A stretch of 64,000 nt of DNA from UBA2421 sp002343075 (GCA_937982565.1 CALJLN010000030.1:1-64000), one strand, 5' to 3'; shown: positions 44,913 through 54,426, counted from the stretch's first letter. Program-made: numbers and translations. Notes: a model not told the origin generated them from the letters alone.

Positions 44913-47525
44913 TCAATTCCAGGTGATCAATCCTGGCTCAAACGGCGATGCCATATCACCGTTGCCCGGGACGATGCGCACGGAGAACCCATGCCGACCG
45001 CTTGATTGGCATTCAATCGTACCGGTGAACAGGTGTCGGTCGGGAGCCATCTGCTTGTTGTGCTGCATGCGCAGAACCTGCGGCGAATCGATCGACCCGG
45101 CAGAATTGATCGCGCCGGCGTAAAGCTGCACGCTCACGTCGCCCGGTTCGATCTCGGGGATGTCCAGCAGGGCCTCGACCTGCATGCGATCGCCGACCTT
45201 GTAATGCCCGTTTCCGCTGGTGTGAATGCCCACAACGCGGATTCGCTCCCACATGGTGCGCAGCTTTTCCTTGTGATGGGCCAGGGCGACCGCACCCTTC
45301 AGATCTTCCGTTGAGAGCTTGCCGCCGCGTGTGAGCGCGGGCAGGTAAAAGTGCTCGGCATAATTCTGCACCATGCGGTTGGTGTTGAACACTGGCGCAA
45401 GGTTGCGCAAACACGCCCGCATCCGCGCTATCCAGTGCCGGGGAATGCCGTCGGCGCCGCGGTTATAGAAAGTCGGGACAGTTTCCCGTTCGAGAATCTC
45501 GAAGAGCAACTGGCACTCGACCGTGTCCTGGTGCGTTGCGTCGGTATACCCTTCGCCGATCTGCTCGCCCCTGCCGATTGCCCAGCCGGAGGCGGCGTCG
45601 ATGGTGTGGCCTTCCACCCACCAGCCGTCGAGAATCGAACAGTTAAGCCCACCGTTCACCGCGGCCTTCATTCCGCTGGTGCCGCTGGCCTCATGCGGCC
45701 GCCGTGGGGTGTTCAGCCAGACATCGACGCCCTGCACGAGGTGCCGGGCGACATCCATGTCATAGTTTTCGATGAACACAAACTTACGCCGGTATTGCGG
45801 CTGCCGTGCAAACTGCACGATCGAGCGAATCAGTTCCTTCCCTTCGTTGTCGGCGGGGTGGGCCTTGCCGGCGAAGATAAACTGAATCGGATTCCGCGTG
45901 TCATCCAGGAGCTTCTTCAGCCGATCAAGGTCGCGCAGCAGCAGCGCGCCCCGCTTATAGGTGGCAAAACGTCGGGCAAAGCCGATGGTGAGCGCCTCGG
46001 GGTCGAGCACTTCTTCCGCGGCCTTGATTTCGTCCGGCGCGGCTGAACGCTTCACCAGTTGCTCTTTCAATCGACGCCGCGTCCAGCCGACGAGCTTTTC
46101 GCGGCTGCGCTCGTGCGCACGCCAGATTTCCTCGTCCGGAATCTGCGCAACATCCTCCCAACTCGCATCGTCGGCAGGATTGTGCAGCCATGTATCGCCA
46201 AGGTATCTGTCGAGCAGATCGGTGACTTCAGGGCTGAGCCATGTGCGAATGTGAATGCCGTTGGTCACATGCCGAATCGGCACCTCCTGCTTCGGCACAC
46301 GCGGCCAGATATTGTGCCACATGTTGCGGCTGACCTCCCCGTGCAGCTTGCTCACGCCGTTGTAGCCATCGGCCAGGCGAATCGCCAGCACCGCCATGCT
46401 GAAGCCCTGCTTCTTGTTGTTCACATCCTCTCGGCCCAGGGCCAGAAAGCCCTCTTCGTCCAGTTTCAGCGAGCCGATATAGTTTTTGAAATACTTGGTG
46501 ATCATGTCCGGCGGGAACATGTCGATCCCCGCGGGGACGGGCGTGTGAGTTGTGAAGACGTTGGTAGCCATCACATATTGCCGCACTTCGTCGAACGTGC
46601 GATCGGGCATCTTCTCAAGGAGCATTCGGCATCGCTCCAGCGCCAAGAACGCCGCGTGGCCCTCGTTCATGTGCCACACGTTGGGCGTGATGCCCAGCGC
46701 GTCCATTGCGCGCACCCCGCCGATGCCGAGCACCAGTTCCTGCTTAATGCGCATTTCGCTCCCACCGCCGTAGAGCTTGCTGGTGATTTCCCGGTCGCCA
46801 GGCGCGTTGTCGGCAAGGTTGGTATCGAGGAGATAGAGAGGGACCCGCCCCACCATACACCGCCACACGCGCACAAACACCGCATTATCCGGAAGATCGA
46901 CCTTCACCTGCACCGGCGATCCGTCGCTGAACCGCATCACTTCCAGGGGCAGGTTGTAAAAATCAAGTTCGGGATAGCTCTCCTGCTGCCAGCCGTCGCT
47001 GGAAAGGTACTGTTGAAAGTAACCATTGCGATAAAGCAGCCCCACGCCGATGAGCGGCAGGCAAAGTTCGCTGGCCGACTTCAGGTGATCGCCAGCGAGC
47101 ACCCCCAACCCGCCGGAATAAATCTGCATCGATTCATGCAGGCCAAACTCCGCCGAGAAATAGGCCGTGAGCAGCGATTTATCGGCGGCGTGCTTCTTGC
47201 CAAACCATCCCGGTTCGGCCAAATGTTCCTGAAACGCGCCGTAGACCCGCTTCAACTGCGACAGAAACCCCGGATCTTCCGCGGCATCGGTGAGGACTGA
47301 CTGGGGCACCCGGCCGAGGAATGCCCGCGCGTTGTGATGCAGTTCATCCCAAAGCGAAGTCGCCGACTCGATCTTTCGATCGAGCCTCTTGAAAAGCTCG
47401 ACTGCCGATGGGTTCCATACCCACCAGAAATTATTCGCGATCTCCATCAACGGCTGCAGTGCCACCGGGATGTCGGGGAAGACCTCAAAGTGCTTGATGT
47501 TGCTCGGAACGAAACCGTCAGACAT
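44913..47525 (-). CDS. Alpha-glucan phosphorylase
   Basis: An 870-residue enzyme of the archaeal-type glycogen phosphorylase family, releasing glucose 1-phosphate from alpha-1,4-glucans. The N-terminal DUF3417 region is present (FPDIPVALQPLMEIANNFWW). The active-site and PLP lysine region is EASGTSGMKAAVNGGLN, with PNVWHMNEGHAAFLALE and FTTHTPVPAGIDMF earlier. A roughly 150-residue beta-rich C-terminal extension follows. The ATG at 47525 is preferred; a GTG at 47558 adds 11 residues. Confidence 0.9.
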   Translation of the reverse strand: MSDGFVPSNIKHFEVFPDIPVALQPLMEIANNFWWVWNPSAVELFKRLDRKIESATSLWDELHHNARAFLGRVPQSVLTDAAEDPGFLSQLKRVYGAFQEHLAEPGWFGKKHAADKSLLTAYFSAEFGLHESMQIYSGGLGVLAGDHLKSASELCLPLIGVGLLYRNGYFQQYLSSDGWQQESYPELDFYNLPLEVMRFSDGSPVQVKVDLPDNAVFVRVWRCMVGRVPLYLLDTNLADNAPGDREITSKLYGGGSEMRIKQELVLGIGGVRAMDALGITPNVWHMNEGHAAFLALERCRMLLEKMPDRTFDEVRQYVMATNVFTTHTPVPAGIDMFPPDMITKYFKNYIGSLKLDEEGFLALGREDVNNKKQGFSMAVLAIRLADGYNGVSKLHGEVSRNMWHNIWPRVPKQEVPIRHVTNGIHIRTWLSPEVTDLLDRYLGDTWLHNPADDASWEDVAQIPDEEIWRAHERSREKLVGWTRRRLKEQLVKRSAAPDEIKAAEEVLDPEALTIGFARRFATYKRGALLLRDLDRLKKLLDDTRNPIQFIFAGKAHPADNEGKELIRSIVQFARQPQYRRKFVFIENYDMDVARHLVQGVDVWLNTPRRPHEASGTSGMKAAVNGGLNCSILDGWWVEGHTIDAASGWAIGRGEQIGEGYTDATHQDTVECQLLFEILERETVPTFYNRGADGIPRHWIARMRACLRNLAPVFNTNRMVQNYAEHFYLPALTRGGKLSTEDLKGAVALAHHKEKLRTMWERIRVVGIHTSGNGHYKVGDRMQVEALLDIPEIEPGDVSVQLYAGAINSAGSIDSPQVLRMQHNKQMAPDRHLFTGTIECQSSGRHGFSVRIVPGNGDMASPFEPGLITWN

Positions 47526-47714
47526 GAGATTGATCCGTTTCAGTGTTAAATCGATCACAATCGCCTAACTCATGTTGGCCCGTGCTGGCGCGCGGCGATC
47601 GCTCAAAAAATGCCTCAAACTGCGTGGCCTCACTCGCCCCCCGCGAGCAACGCCCTGGTTGGTTATCGGTTATTTTGGCGAATGCAGTCGAACCGGCAAG
47701 CGATTGTGCGCGAC

Positions 47715-49604
47715 TTATCGCATCTGAATGGAAAATGGCGTCATCAACACAACCGCACGCTTCTCCAGAAGGCGCATAAACTGCATCTGCTGCGCCACAT
47801 GCTTTCGAGCCGACGGCGGGAGGGCCAGCAGAATCGACTCGGCGGAGAGTTGCACGTTCACGCGCACGGGGCTTGCCAGTTCTGTGCGGCTGCCTTCGAT
47901 CAGATCGGCGAGGGTTTTCGGGGCGGGCAGCGTGAGAATCTCATATTTATCGGACTCCAGCGACGCCTTCGACGCTGCATGGGCGATGGCTCTTTCCAGC
48001 CCGCCGAGCTCATCGACCATACCGAGCGATTTCGCCTCGGGTGCCAGGAAAATCCTCCCGCGGGCGACTTGATCGATGTCGGCAATTTTGCCGGCCCGGG
48101 TGGTCATCACGCGGTCGGTAAACTGGTCGTAGACCAGCGCCATCGATTTGCGGACCAGCGACCGCTGCTTTTCGTCCCAGACCTTGCTGGTGCTGTAAAG
48201 CCCGGCGTTGGCCCCTTTGCTGAATTCTTCGGTGGTCAAACCAAGCTTGTCGTATAGATCTTTGAGAACAAACTTGCCGCCCACCACACCGATCGACCCG
48301 ATTATGGCTGCAGGGTCGGCGAAGATGTAGTCGCCGGCGCTGGCGAGATAGTACCCGCCGCTCGCCGCCATGCCGCCGATGCTGATGATCACGGGCTTTT
48401 CTTTGGCCAGTCGGCGTGCCGCCTGCCACATTACCTCGCTGGCCAGCGCGCTCCCGCCGGGCGAATCGATGCGAATCACGATGGCCTTTACATTGTCATC
48501 CCCCGCCGCCGTTCGGAATGCCTCACGCATCGTCTCCGAACCCACCCCGCCGGCGTCGAACAGGCTGCCCTCACCGGTACCATCGACGATCGTGCCCTGA
48601 GCGTAAATCAGCGCAACCGTAGGCCCCCTGGTAGGCTCCGACTTCTTGTTCATCGCCTTCAACAGCGAGAAAACATTGCTGAAATCGATCGCCTCCTTGT
48701 TCCCGACGCCATAGTTCTCGATGAAGTGCACATCGTTCTCAAGATGCCCTTCCATCAGGGCGCGCAAGCCGTCCTGATCGACCAGGTGATCGACCAATCC
48801 ACGTTCTTTCGCAACCGGGCCGGGAAGGAGCATCTGATCGATCGCGTTTCGAATCGTATCGCGCGACAGGCCGCGCGTGGCGGCGAGATTGTCCACCGTC
48901 AGGCCGAACAGCGACGCCACAAGCTTATTCAACTCCCCGCGGAGCTCATCGCTCGGCGCGGTGCGGGTGTATGGCTCTTCGGCACCCTTGTATTCCCCAA
49001 TCTGGACAAAGTCAGGCGTGATGCCCACCTTGTCCATTGCCCCCTTGTAAAACATCGTCTCCAGGCCGACGCCGGGCATCATCAGCTCGCCGCCTTCGAG
49101 CATGCATATATCCGAAGCCGCCGACGCGACCAGGTACAGGCCGGTGTCAAACGAATCGGCGTAGACATAGACCCGTTTGCCCGACTCGCGAATCTCCTTC
49201 ACCGCCTGCTGCAGATCCATCGCCTGCGCCAGGGTAACGGTCGCACCGATGCGGAAATTGAGGAACACAGCCTTCAGCGATCCATCATCGCGGGCGCGGT
49301 GTAGGCGAAGGATCACCGACCGCAGCGTGGGTGCCGCGTCGGTGCCAAACCAGCTGAAGTCGGCAGGCTTCTCCACAAGTGGCGAGCTAAACTCAAACAT
49401 GGCCACCTGCGCCTTGGCTTGGGCGGCTTCCTGTTCGGCCTTCTTCATGGCCAGCAACTCGCCGACATTGGGATATTTCTTCGGTGCCACCGCGTTTTGC
49501 GCGGCTGCCGGTGCCGTGGTTGGCTGTGTCGCCGGGGCGACTTCAGCGAAAGTAAATGAAGCAGCCAGCAGGCTGACGGTGAAACCACGCAAAAAGTTCA
49601 TCAT
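47715..49604 (-). CDS. sppA: Signal peptide peptidase SppA, long type
   Basis: A 629-residue protease with an N-terminal signal/anchor (RGFTVSLLAASFTFA) and the two SppA half-domains typical of the 67-kDa form. The catalytic lysine is in GEYKGAEEPYTR and the serine in IGGMAASGGYYLASAG. It degrades remnant signal peptides in the membrane. The start at 49604 has GGGAG just upstream; a 28-residue longer frame exists. Divergent from the LptD-like gene. Confidence 0.88.
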   Translation of the reverse strand: MMNFLRGFTVSLLAASFTFAEVAPATQPTTAPAAAQNAVAPKKYPNVGELLAMKKAEQEAAQAKAQVAMFEFSSPLVEKPADFSWFGTDAAPTLRSVILRLHRARDDGSLKAVFLNFRIGATVTLAQAMDLQQAVKEIRESGKRVYVYADSFDTGLYLVASAASDICMLEGGELMMPGVGLETMFYKGAMDKVGITPDFVQIGEYKGAEEPYTRTAPSDELRGELNKLVASLFGLTVDNLAATRGLSRDTIRNAIDQMLLPGPVAKERGLVDHLVDQDGLRALMEGHLENDVHFIENYGVGNKEAIDFSNVFSLLKAMNKKSEPTRGPTVALIYAQGTIVDGTGEGSLFDAGGVGSETMREAFRTAAGDDNVKAIVIRIDSPGGSALASEVMWQAARRLAKEKPVIISIGGMAASGGYYLASAGDYIFADPAAIIGSIGVVGGKFVLKDLYDKLGLTTEEFSKGANAGLYSTSKVWDEKQRSLVRKSMALVYDQFTDRVMTTRAGKIADIDQVARGRIFLAPEAKSLGMVDELGGLERAIAHAASKASLESDKYEILTLPAPKTLADLIEGSRTELASPVRVNVQLSAESILLALPPSARKHVAQQMQFMRLLEKRAVVLMTPFSIQMR

Positions 49605-49725
49605 TGCTCCCGCAGAAAGACCGGATTGAAGCCTTAAGAGTATAGATCGACCGATTCGGCCAAACAATCGAGCCACCAAAAGAAGCAAGAATTTGACGTA
49701 CCCAACCGATTCAAGTTAGCTTCCG

Positions 49726-52700
49726 ATGATCGTGGGAAGGATTCCGATTCGACGTCGATTTTATTTCATCTTTGCTGGCGTTTGCGCGTTTACGTCCGTC
49801 GGCTTCGGGCAGGCGCAGGCACCCAGCGCGCTGCTGCAGATCGAGGCCGGCAAGGCACGCACCTGGTCGGCGGGGGAAGCATCGATCGTTACACTCGACG
49901 GCGGGGTAAGTATCGTCACGGATGGCGCACGCCTCTTCGCCGAACAGGCAGTGATCTGGCTCACGCCGGTTCCGGGAAGCAACGAAACGCAGGTGGCGGA
50001 GATCGCCCTGATTGGAAACGCAAAGCTGCAACAATCCGGGGGCACGCGCTCCGGGCCGAGGCTCATGGTCAACGTGCCTGTCCGCGGCACTATTCGAGTC
50101 ACCGCCGGCCAACGCCTCGCCGCCGATGCCAGCGAGTCCGACGTGTACAAGCAGGCCGCATCGATGCGAGCCACCGCCTTACCCCTCGAAGACCGGCCGC
50201 CGAGGCAACTCGAAGCCCCCGACCCATTGCCGCAAAATGCAGCGCCGCCCCCCGATCGTGTTACCCAGCTCACACCCGGCGAGCCGACCAACCCCGGTGC
50301 CACCACCCGCCCCGCCGCACCTGTCAACTTTCAGGCCCGCGACATCGAGACTCGCATCGGCCCCGACGGAAAGCTCATGGTCCTGCTTTCCGGGGGGGTC
50401 ACACTGCTCCAGTCGCGCGACAACGGCGATTTTGTCGAGCTTCTCGCCCAGCGCGCCGTCCTTTTCACGCCCATCACGGGAATCGCTGAACTCGGCCAGG
50501 GCGATCGCATTCGCGAAGTCCAGCAGGCGGTGACAGCGGCGTATCTTGAAGGCGACGTTCAGATCCTTTTCACACCCGCCGGCGCAGGCGTCGGCGAGAA
50601 GAAGGCTAAACAGATTGCCGATCAGCGATTGGAAGCCGAGCGCGTGTTTTATGAGTTCGCCACCGATCGTGCCGTGCTCACCGATGCCGTCATCCACACC
50701 TACGACCCTCAGCGGGGCGTGCCCATCGTGCTGCGCGCGCAAACCGCCCGTCAACTGGCCGTCGGCGAATACAGCACCGATCAGGTGGAACTGACCACCA
50801 GCACCTTCGCTGTGCCGTCCTACAGCATTCGTGCTTCCAAAGCCTATGTGCGGCAGTACGACACCGGCGATCCTCGCTACGGCGATCGAACAGTGTTCAA
50901 GGCGAACAACACCACGTTTAATGCGTTTGGCATTCCGGTGTTCTATCTCCCGGTCGTCAGTGGGAGCGTAACCGACCGCGGGTCGCCGCTGCGCGATATT
51001 CAGTTCGGCGGGGGGAGTGGGTTTGGCGCGGGCGTTCGCACGCGATGGGGATTGTTTGAAACGCTCGGTCAGACCGCGCCCAAGGGCCTCGATGCCACCT
51101 ACCGTCTCGACTACTTCGCCGACCGCGGCCCCGCGGGTGGGTTCGATTTTGATTACACCGGCGGTTACGTCACCCGCACCACCGGCGACCCGTGGAACTT
51201 TGAAGGCAGCTTCAAAAGCTACATCGTCCTCGACAGCGGGGAAGACCGGCTGGGCAAGGATCGCGCCCGAATTGATCATGACGACGAAGTGCGCTACCGG
51301 CTGGTTTACGAACATCAGCATTTCTTCCCCGATGACTGGCAGATTCAGCTGCGCGCCGGTGCCGTATCCGACCCCACATTCATGGAAGAATGGTTCGAGC
51401 GCGATTTTGACAATGGCCTGCCCACCAACGTCAGCGGATACATCAAGCGCCAGCGCAAGAGCGAAGCGATCACGGCACTGATCGAGTTCAACCCCAGCGA
51501 CCAAATCACCACCGCCGAGTCATTGCAGGAGACTATTCTTTCGCTGGATGCAGACGGCAACCCCGTCCGCAAACCCGTCGAAGTTGAGCGGCTGCCCGAG
51601 ATTGGCTACCGCCGCATCGGCGAGAGCTTCGGCGGGGATCGACTTACATTTTACAGCGACAACCTCGTCTCTGGCCTGCGCTTCAACCGTTCGCAGGGAA
51701 CACTCGAAGGCGATATGGGCTTCAGCCGGCGCGGCGAACTGGAGGACAACGGCTTTTTCAGGCGCGATGCGCGGTTTGTCGGCATCCCCAGCTACGCCCA
51801 GACAGGCGCGCCCGGCGGGACGGTTTATCGGGGCGACTTCCGCCAGCAGATCGACTACCCACTGCACGGCGAAAACTTCAACCTCACCCCGTTCGTCGTC
51901 GGTCGATACACCGCATACTCCGACGCTCCGGAATCAGGTTCGGCCCATCGGCTTTTGCTGGGCGCGGGGGCGAGGCTTGCCACCCAGTTTTGGAAGGTGG
52001 ACAACGACGCGCGGTCGCAGTTGTTTGATGTCAACCGTATCCGCCATGTCATCGAGCCGCAGGCGCAGGTCTTTACCAGCATCTCGACTGAAGACCGCGA
52101 AGATGTGTACATCTACGACGAGTCGATTGACGCCATCAGCGACATCACGGCCTTTCAGCTTGCGCTGCGCCAAAGGTGGCAAACCAAGCGCGGCGGCCCG
52201 GGCCGCGAGCGAAGCGTGGACTTCCTGGTTTGGAACATCGAGGCCAACTTCTTCGCCAACCAACCCGACGAATTCGCCAGCTTCACCTATGCCCCCGCCA
52301 ACGACCGCAGCGGCATCACCGCGGCCAACTTCCGCGGGGCCTATTTCTACAGCCACCCCGAGGCCTCGCTGCCGCGTAACAGCATCAATTCCGACGTGCT
52401 CTGGCGCATCAGCGATACCACGATTGTCCTGGGCGATGTGCAATGGAACTTAGACGAGCAGAACCTCGCCACCACCAGCCTGGGCCTGGCCGCCCGGCGC
52501 GACCCCCGGCTGAGCTATTTCACCGGCGTGCGATACATCGGAGAAGTCAATTCAACCATCGCCAGTCTCGCGATCGACTACCAACTGACGGCGAAATACA
52601 GCATGTCGCTGGCTCAGGCGTTTGACCTCAGCGACAACGGCAGAAACAGCACCAACTTCACCCTCCGCCGCCGGTTTGATCGATTTGTGGTCACGGCCAA

Positions 52701-52815
52701 CGTTTTCTACGACGACTTGGAAGATGTCAGCGGCATCAGCTTCGGCATCTACCCCGAAGGCCTCGGCTACGGCGCGTCAACCGCGGATTTCCAGAGTGCG
52801 TTTGAACAGCGATAA
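49726..52815 (+). CDS. LptD-like outer-membrane LPS-assembly protein
   Basis: A 1029-residue protein with a signal peptide (FYFIFAGVCAFTSVGFGQAQA). Two OstA/LptA-like jellyroll units are seen (about residues 40-130 and 205-345, with MVLLSGGVTLLQSRDNGDFV and RAVLTDAVIHTYDPQRG). The rest is a beta-barrel rich in alternating aromatic strands (YRLDYFADRGPAGGFDFDY). It ends FQSAFEQR rather than in an aromatic residue. By family it inserts lipopolysaccharide into the outer membrane. It differs enough from proteobacterial LptD that the call is at family level. Confidence 0.78.
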   Translation: MIVGRIPIRRRFYFIFAGVCAFTSVGFGQAQAPSALLQIEAGKARTWSAGEASIVTLDGGVSIVTDGARLFAEQAVIWLTPVPGSNETQVAEIALIGNAKLQQSGGTRSGPRLMVNVPVRGTIRVTAGQRLAADASESDVYKQAASMRATALPLEDRPPRQLEAPDPLPQNAAPPPDRVTQLTPGEPTNPGATTRPAAPVNFQARDIETRIGPDGKLMVLLSGGVTLLQSRDNGDFVELLAQRAVLFTPITGIAELGQGDRIREVQQAVTAAYLEGDVQILFTPAGAGVGEKKAKQIADQRLEAERVFYEFATDRAVLTDAVIHTYDPQRGVPIVLRAQTARQLAVGEYSTDQVELTTSTFAVPSYSIRASKAYVRQYDTGDPRYGDRTVFKANNTTFNAFGIPVFYLPVVSGSVTDRGSPLRDIQFGGGSGFGAGVRTRWGLFETLGQTAPKGLDATYRLDYFADRGPAGGFDFDYTGGYVTRTTGDPWNFEGSFKSYIVLDSGEDRLGKDRARIDHDDEVRYRLVYEHQHFFPDDWQIQLRAGAVSDPTFMEEWFERDFDNGLPTNVSGYIKRQRKSEAITALIEFNPSDQITTAESLQETILSLDADGNPVRKPVEVERLPEIGYRRIGESFGGDRLTFYSDNLVSGLRFNRSQGTLEGDMGFSRRGELEDNGFFRRDARFVGIPSYAQTGAPGGTVYRGDFRQQIDYPLHGENFNLTPFVVGRYTAYSDAPESGSAHRLLLGAGARLATQFWKVDNDARSQLFDVNRIRHVIEPQAQVFTSISTEDREDVYIYDESIDAISDITAFQLALRQRWQTKRGGPGRERSVDFLVWNIEANFFANQPDEFASFTYAPANDRSGITAANFRGAYFYSHPEASLPRNSINSDVLWRISDTTIVLGDVQWNLDEQNLATTSLGLAARRDPRLSYFTGVRYIGEVNSTIASLAIDYQLTAKYSMSLAQAFDLSDNGRNSTNFTLRRRFDRFVVTANVFYDDLEDVSGISFGIYPEGLGYGASTADFQSAFEQR

Positions 52816-52870
52816 GGTGCCTGCGCGCGAAAAAGCAGTTCAGCAATTCAGGTCGGGACCCCACCATCGC

Positions 52871-52915
52871 CACGCTCATGACCTCTTCCATGATCGCCAG
52901 CCGCTGGCGGGTGAG
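52871..52915. pseudogene. Fragment of a GbsR-type regulator gene
   Basis: These 45 bases match 53422-53466, inside the GbsR-type gene, with 3 differences; both encode LTRQRLAxMEExMSV on the minus strand. The matched part is isolated, with no regulator sequence around it. It looks like a residue of a second copy. The rest of 52816-53011 holds nothing recognisable. Confidence 0.6.
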
Positions 52916-53011
52916 GGATTCCGGTTGATTCCCCGGGGAGGTTTGTGAGGGCCGTGCAGATCAATACACGGAGACAGCGATCAGGCCGCGCGAGTCAACG
53001 GGCCGATCGGC

Positions 53012-53257
53012 TTAGCGCGGGGGGGCGCGCGATAGGTCATATGCGGTTTGCAGGTTCAACCAGAATTCTGGGGTCGTTCGCAGCGCCTTGGAAAGCTTCA
53101 TTGCCATGGCCGCAGAGATGCCCCGTTTTTCCGTGCAGACCTGATTGATTACACCAACCTGCACGCCAATGTGTAACGCAAGGCGAGTCTGCGGAACCTC
53201 ATGCTCCGCCAGCAGCCTGCGCAAGAATAGTCCGGGATGAAATGGAGATTTTAACAT
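53012..53257 (-). CDS. higA: HigA-type antitoxin (XRE family)
   Basis: An 81-residue helix-turn-helix protein. PFHPGLFLRRLLAEHEVPQT opens it and FWLNLQTAYDLSRA closes it, both diagnostic of the HigA/VapI group. The middle is somewhat changed: IGVQVGVINQVCTEKRGISA replaces the usual 'vs...ls.ilngkr.it'. Its toxin partner HigB should be directly upstream, but only a fragment remains there. The antitoxin is therefore orphaned. Confidence 0.8.
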   Translation of the reverse strand: MLKSPFHPGLFLRRLLAEHEVPQTRLALHIGVQVGVINQVCTEKRGISAAMAMKLSKALRTTPEFWLNLQTAYDLSRAPPR

Positions 53258-53260
53258 TGG

Positions 53261-53332
53261 TTAGTGGTAGTCAATGACTTCCACATCATCCGCATCTGGC
53301 GCGCGAGATGAAACAACGATCATTGACCAATC
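53261..53332 (-). pseudogene. HigB toxin remnant
   Basis: The minus frame ends DWSMIVVSSRAPDADDVEVI then DYH-stop, 3 bases before the higA ATG. Its end (DADDVEVIDYH) matches the C-terminus of HigB toxins ('W.i.....gDA.dV...DYH'). Only about 23 of the usual 92 residues remain, and the conserved arginine/phenylalanine core (WRI.FRF) is lost. It abuts the end of the GbsR-type gene, so a deletion seems to have joined them. Confidence 0.6.
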
Positions 53333-53337
53333 AAGCA

Positions 53338-53916
53338 TCACAACGCCTTCAACAGCACCCGCACAACCCGGTTCAGCCCCGTCCGCGCGTTTGACACAAA
53401 CTGCTGAAAAATCTTGTTGGTCACGCTCATGAACTCTTCCATGCTTGCCAGCCGCTGGCGGGTGAGTTCGACGGCTTCCTGTTTCGCTGCGGCTTTGCCC
53501 AGCGTGCTTTCGTCGAGCATCTGCTGACACCTCTTGATTGTCTCCAGCACCGGATCCATTTCGCGGCGTTTACGCTCGGCGGCGATGATGCTGAAGATCT
53601 CCCAGACGTCACTCAGGCTCTCAAAATACTCACGCCGTTCACCCCGCTTGTGCAGCCGACGAATAATACCCCAGTCGCACAGGGCACGCAGGCTCATGCT
53701 GGCGTTGCCCCGGCTGATGTGCAGGCGGTCCATCACATCATCGGTACACACCGGCTGCGCGGTGATGTAGCAGAGGGCGTGAATCTCGGCCATCGTGCGA
53801 TTGATACCCCACGTCGCCCCCATCTCCCCCCACCGGCGGATGAACTCATCCTGCGCGGTCTTCAACTGTTCGCGGGTGTCGGGCTTGACGGGGGACGGCT
53901 CCAATGTGGCTGGCAT
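53338..53916 (-). CDS. GbsR/MarR-type transcriptional regulator
   Basis: A 192-residue winged-helix regulator. FIRRWGEMGATWGINRTMAE and DDVMDRLHISRGNASMSLRA, then LCDWGIIRRLHKRGERREYF, match the GbsR family (MarR-like). The C-terminal half is helical, probably for dimerisation. GGAGATT lies 4-8 bases before the ATG. An 18-bp perfect palindrome 16 bases upstream suggests autoregulation. The target is unknown. Confidence 0.85.
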   Translation of the reverse strand: MPATLEPSPVKPDTREQLKTAQDEFIRRWGEMGATWGINRTMAEIHALCYITAQPVCTDDVMDRLHISRGNASMSLRALCDWGIIRRLHKRGERREYFESLSDVWEIFSIIAAERKRREMDPVLETIKRCQQMLDESTLGKAAAKQEAVELTRQRLASMEEFMSVTNKIFQQFVSNARTGLNRVVRVLLKAL

Positions 53917-53932
53917 ATTGAATCTCCTTGAT

Positions 53933-53950
53933 TTTCAGTAATTACTGAAA
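53933..53950. promoter_or_regulatory. Perfect 18-bp palindrome, probable GbsR-type operator
   Basis: TTTCAGTAATTACTGAAA is fully self-complementary and lies 17-34 bases upstream of the regulator's start, overlapping where a promoter would be. Position and symmetry fit an operator for the dimeric regulator. Inferred, with no consensus known to me. Confidence 0.6.
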
Positions 53951-53980
53951 TAATAGCACGCGAGGAACGCCCGGCGAGTT

Positions 53981-54046
53981 GTTTCAATGAAAATGAAAGT
54001 CGAGTCTGCGCCCCAAATGGAGCGAAGTGGGCGCACACTTTGAAAC
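53981..54046. other. Nested inverted repeats
   Basis: GTTTCAA (53981-53987) pairs with TTGAAAC (54040-54046), enclosing TGCGCCC (54007-54013) and GGGCGCA (54029-54035). Upstream of the regulator, downstream of acyP on the same strand. It may be a terminator of acyP or a relic of mobile DNA; no T-run is seen. Confidence 0.35.
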
Positions 54047-54152
54047 AGTCCACCCCCGATGCAATTCCCCGCGGCGGGCGGGTCGATCACCCGGGGCGCA
54101 ACGGTGGTCGCGGGCTATATAATATTTGCGGCCTACCACCCAGGATGAGAGA

Positions 54153-54422
54153 TTAATGCCGTATCGAAAACCCCGAGAACTCCCCCGTCGCTGGTGAAAC
54201 GGCGATGGTCACCTCATCGACATGCCCCGCCATTTGCAGGCTGATATCGGCAAGCAGTCGGCCCATCTGGTCTTCAGGCCCTTCCATGACCATCTCCACC
54301 CGGCCGTCGAACAGGTTTTTCACATAACCCGCCACCGCATACCGCGCCGCGAGCGATTTTAACGTGTAGCGGAACCCCACGCCTTGCACATGCCCGCTGA
54401 AATGGCAGGTTTTTCGGTTCAT
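54153..54422 (-). CDS. acyP: Acylphosphatase
   Basis: An 89-residue enzyme that hydrolyses acyl phosphates. The catalytic Arg is in HVQGVGFRYTLKSLA and the Asn in GYVKNLFDGRVEMVMEG. The start at 54422 (MNRKTCHFSGHV) gives normal length. It is directly after the remnant of a nucleotidyltransferase, 4 bases from its stop. Confidence 0.92.
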   Translation of the reverse strand: MNRKTCHFSGHVQGVGFRYTLKSLAARYAVAGYVKNLFDGRVEMVMEGPEDQMGRLLADISLQMAGHVDEVTIAVSPATGEFSGFSIRH

Positions 54423-54426
54423 CGGC

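Noticed and set aside
53981..54000. GTTTCAATGAAAATGAAAG resembling a CRISPR repeat
   Set aside because: Only one copy exists and there are no spacers; it is explained by the nested inverted repeat.
54090..54130. TATATAATATT near 54116, a strong -10-like element
   Set aside because: No gene starts at the right distance on either strand and no -35 match is obvious.
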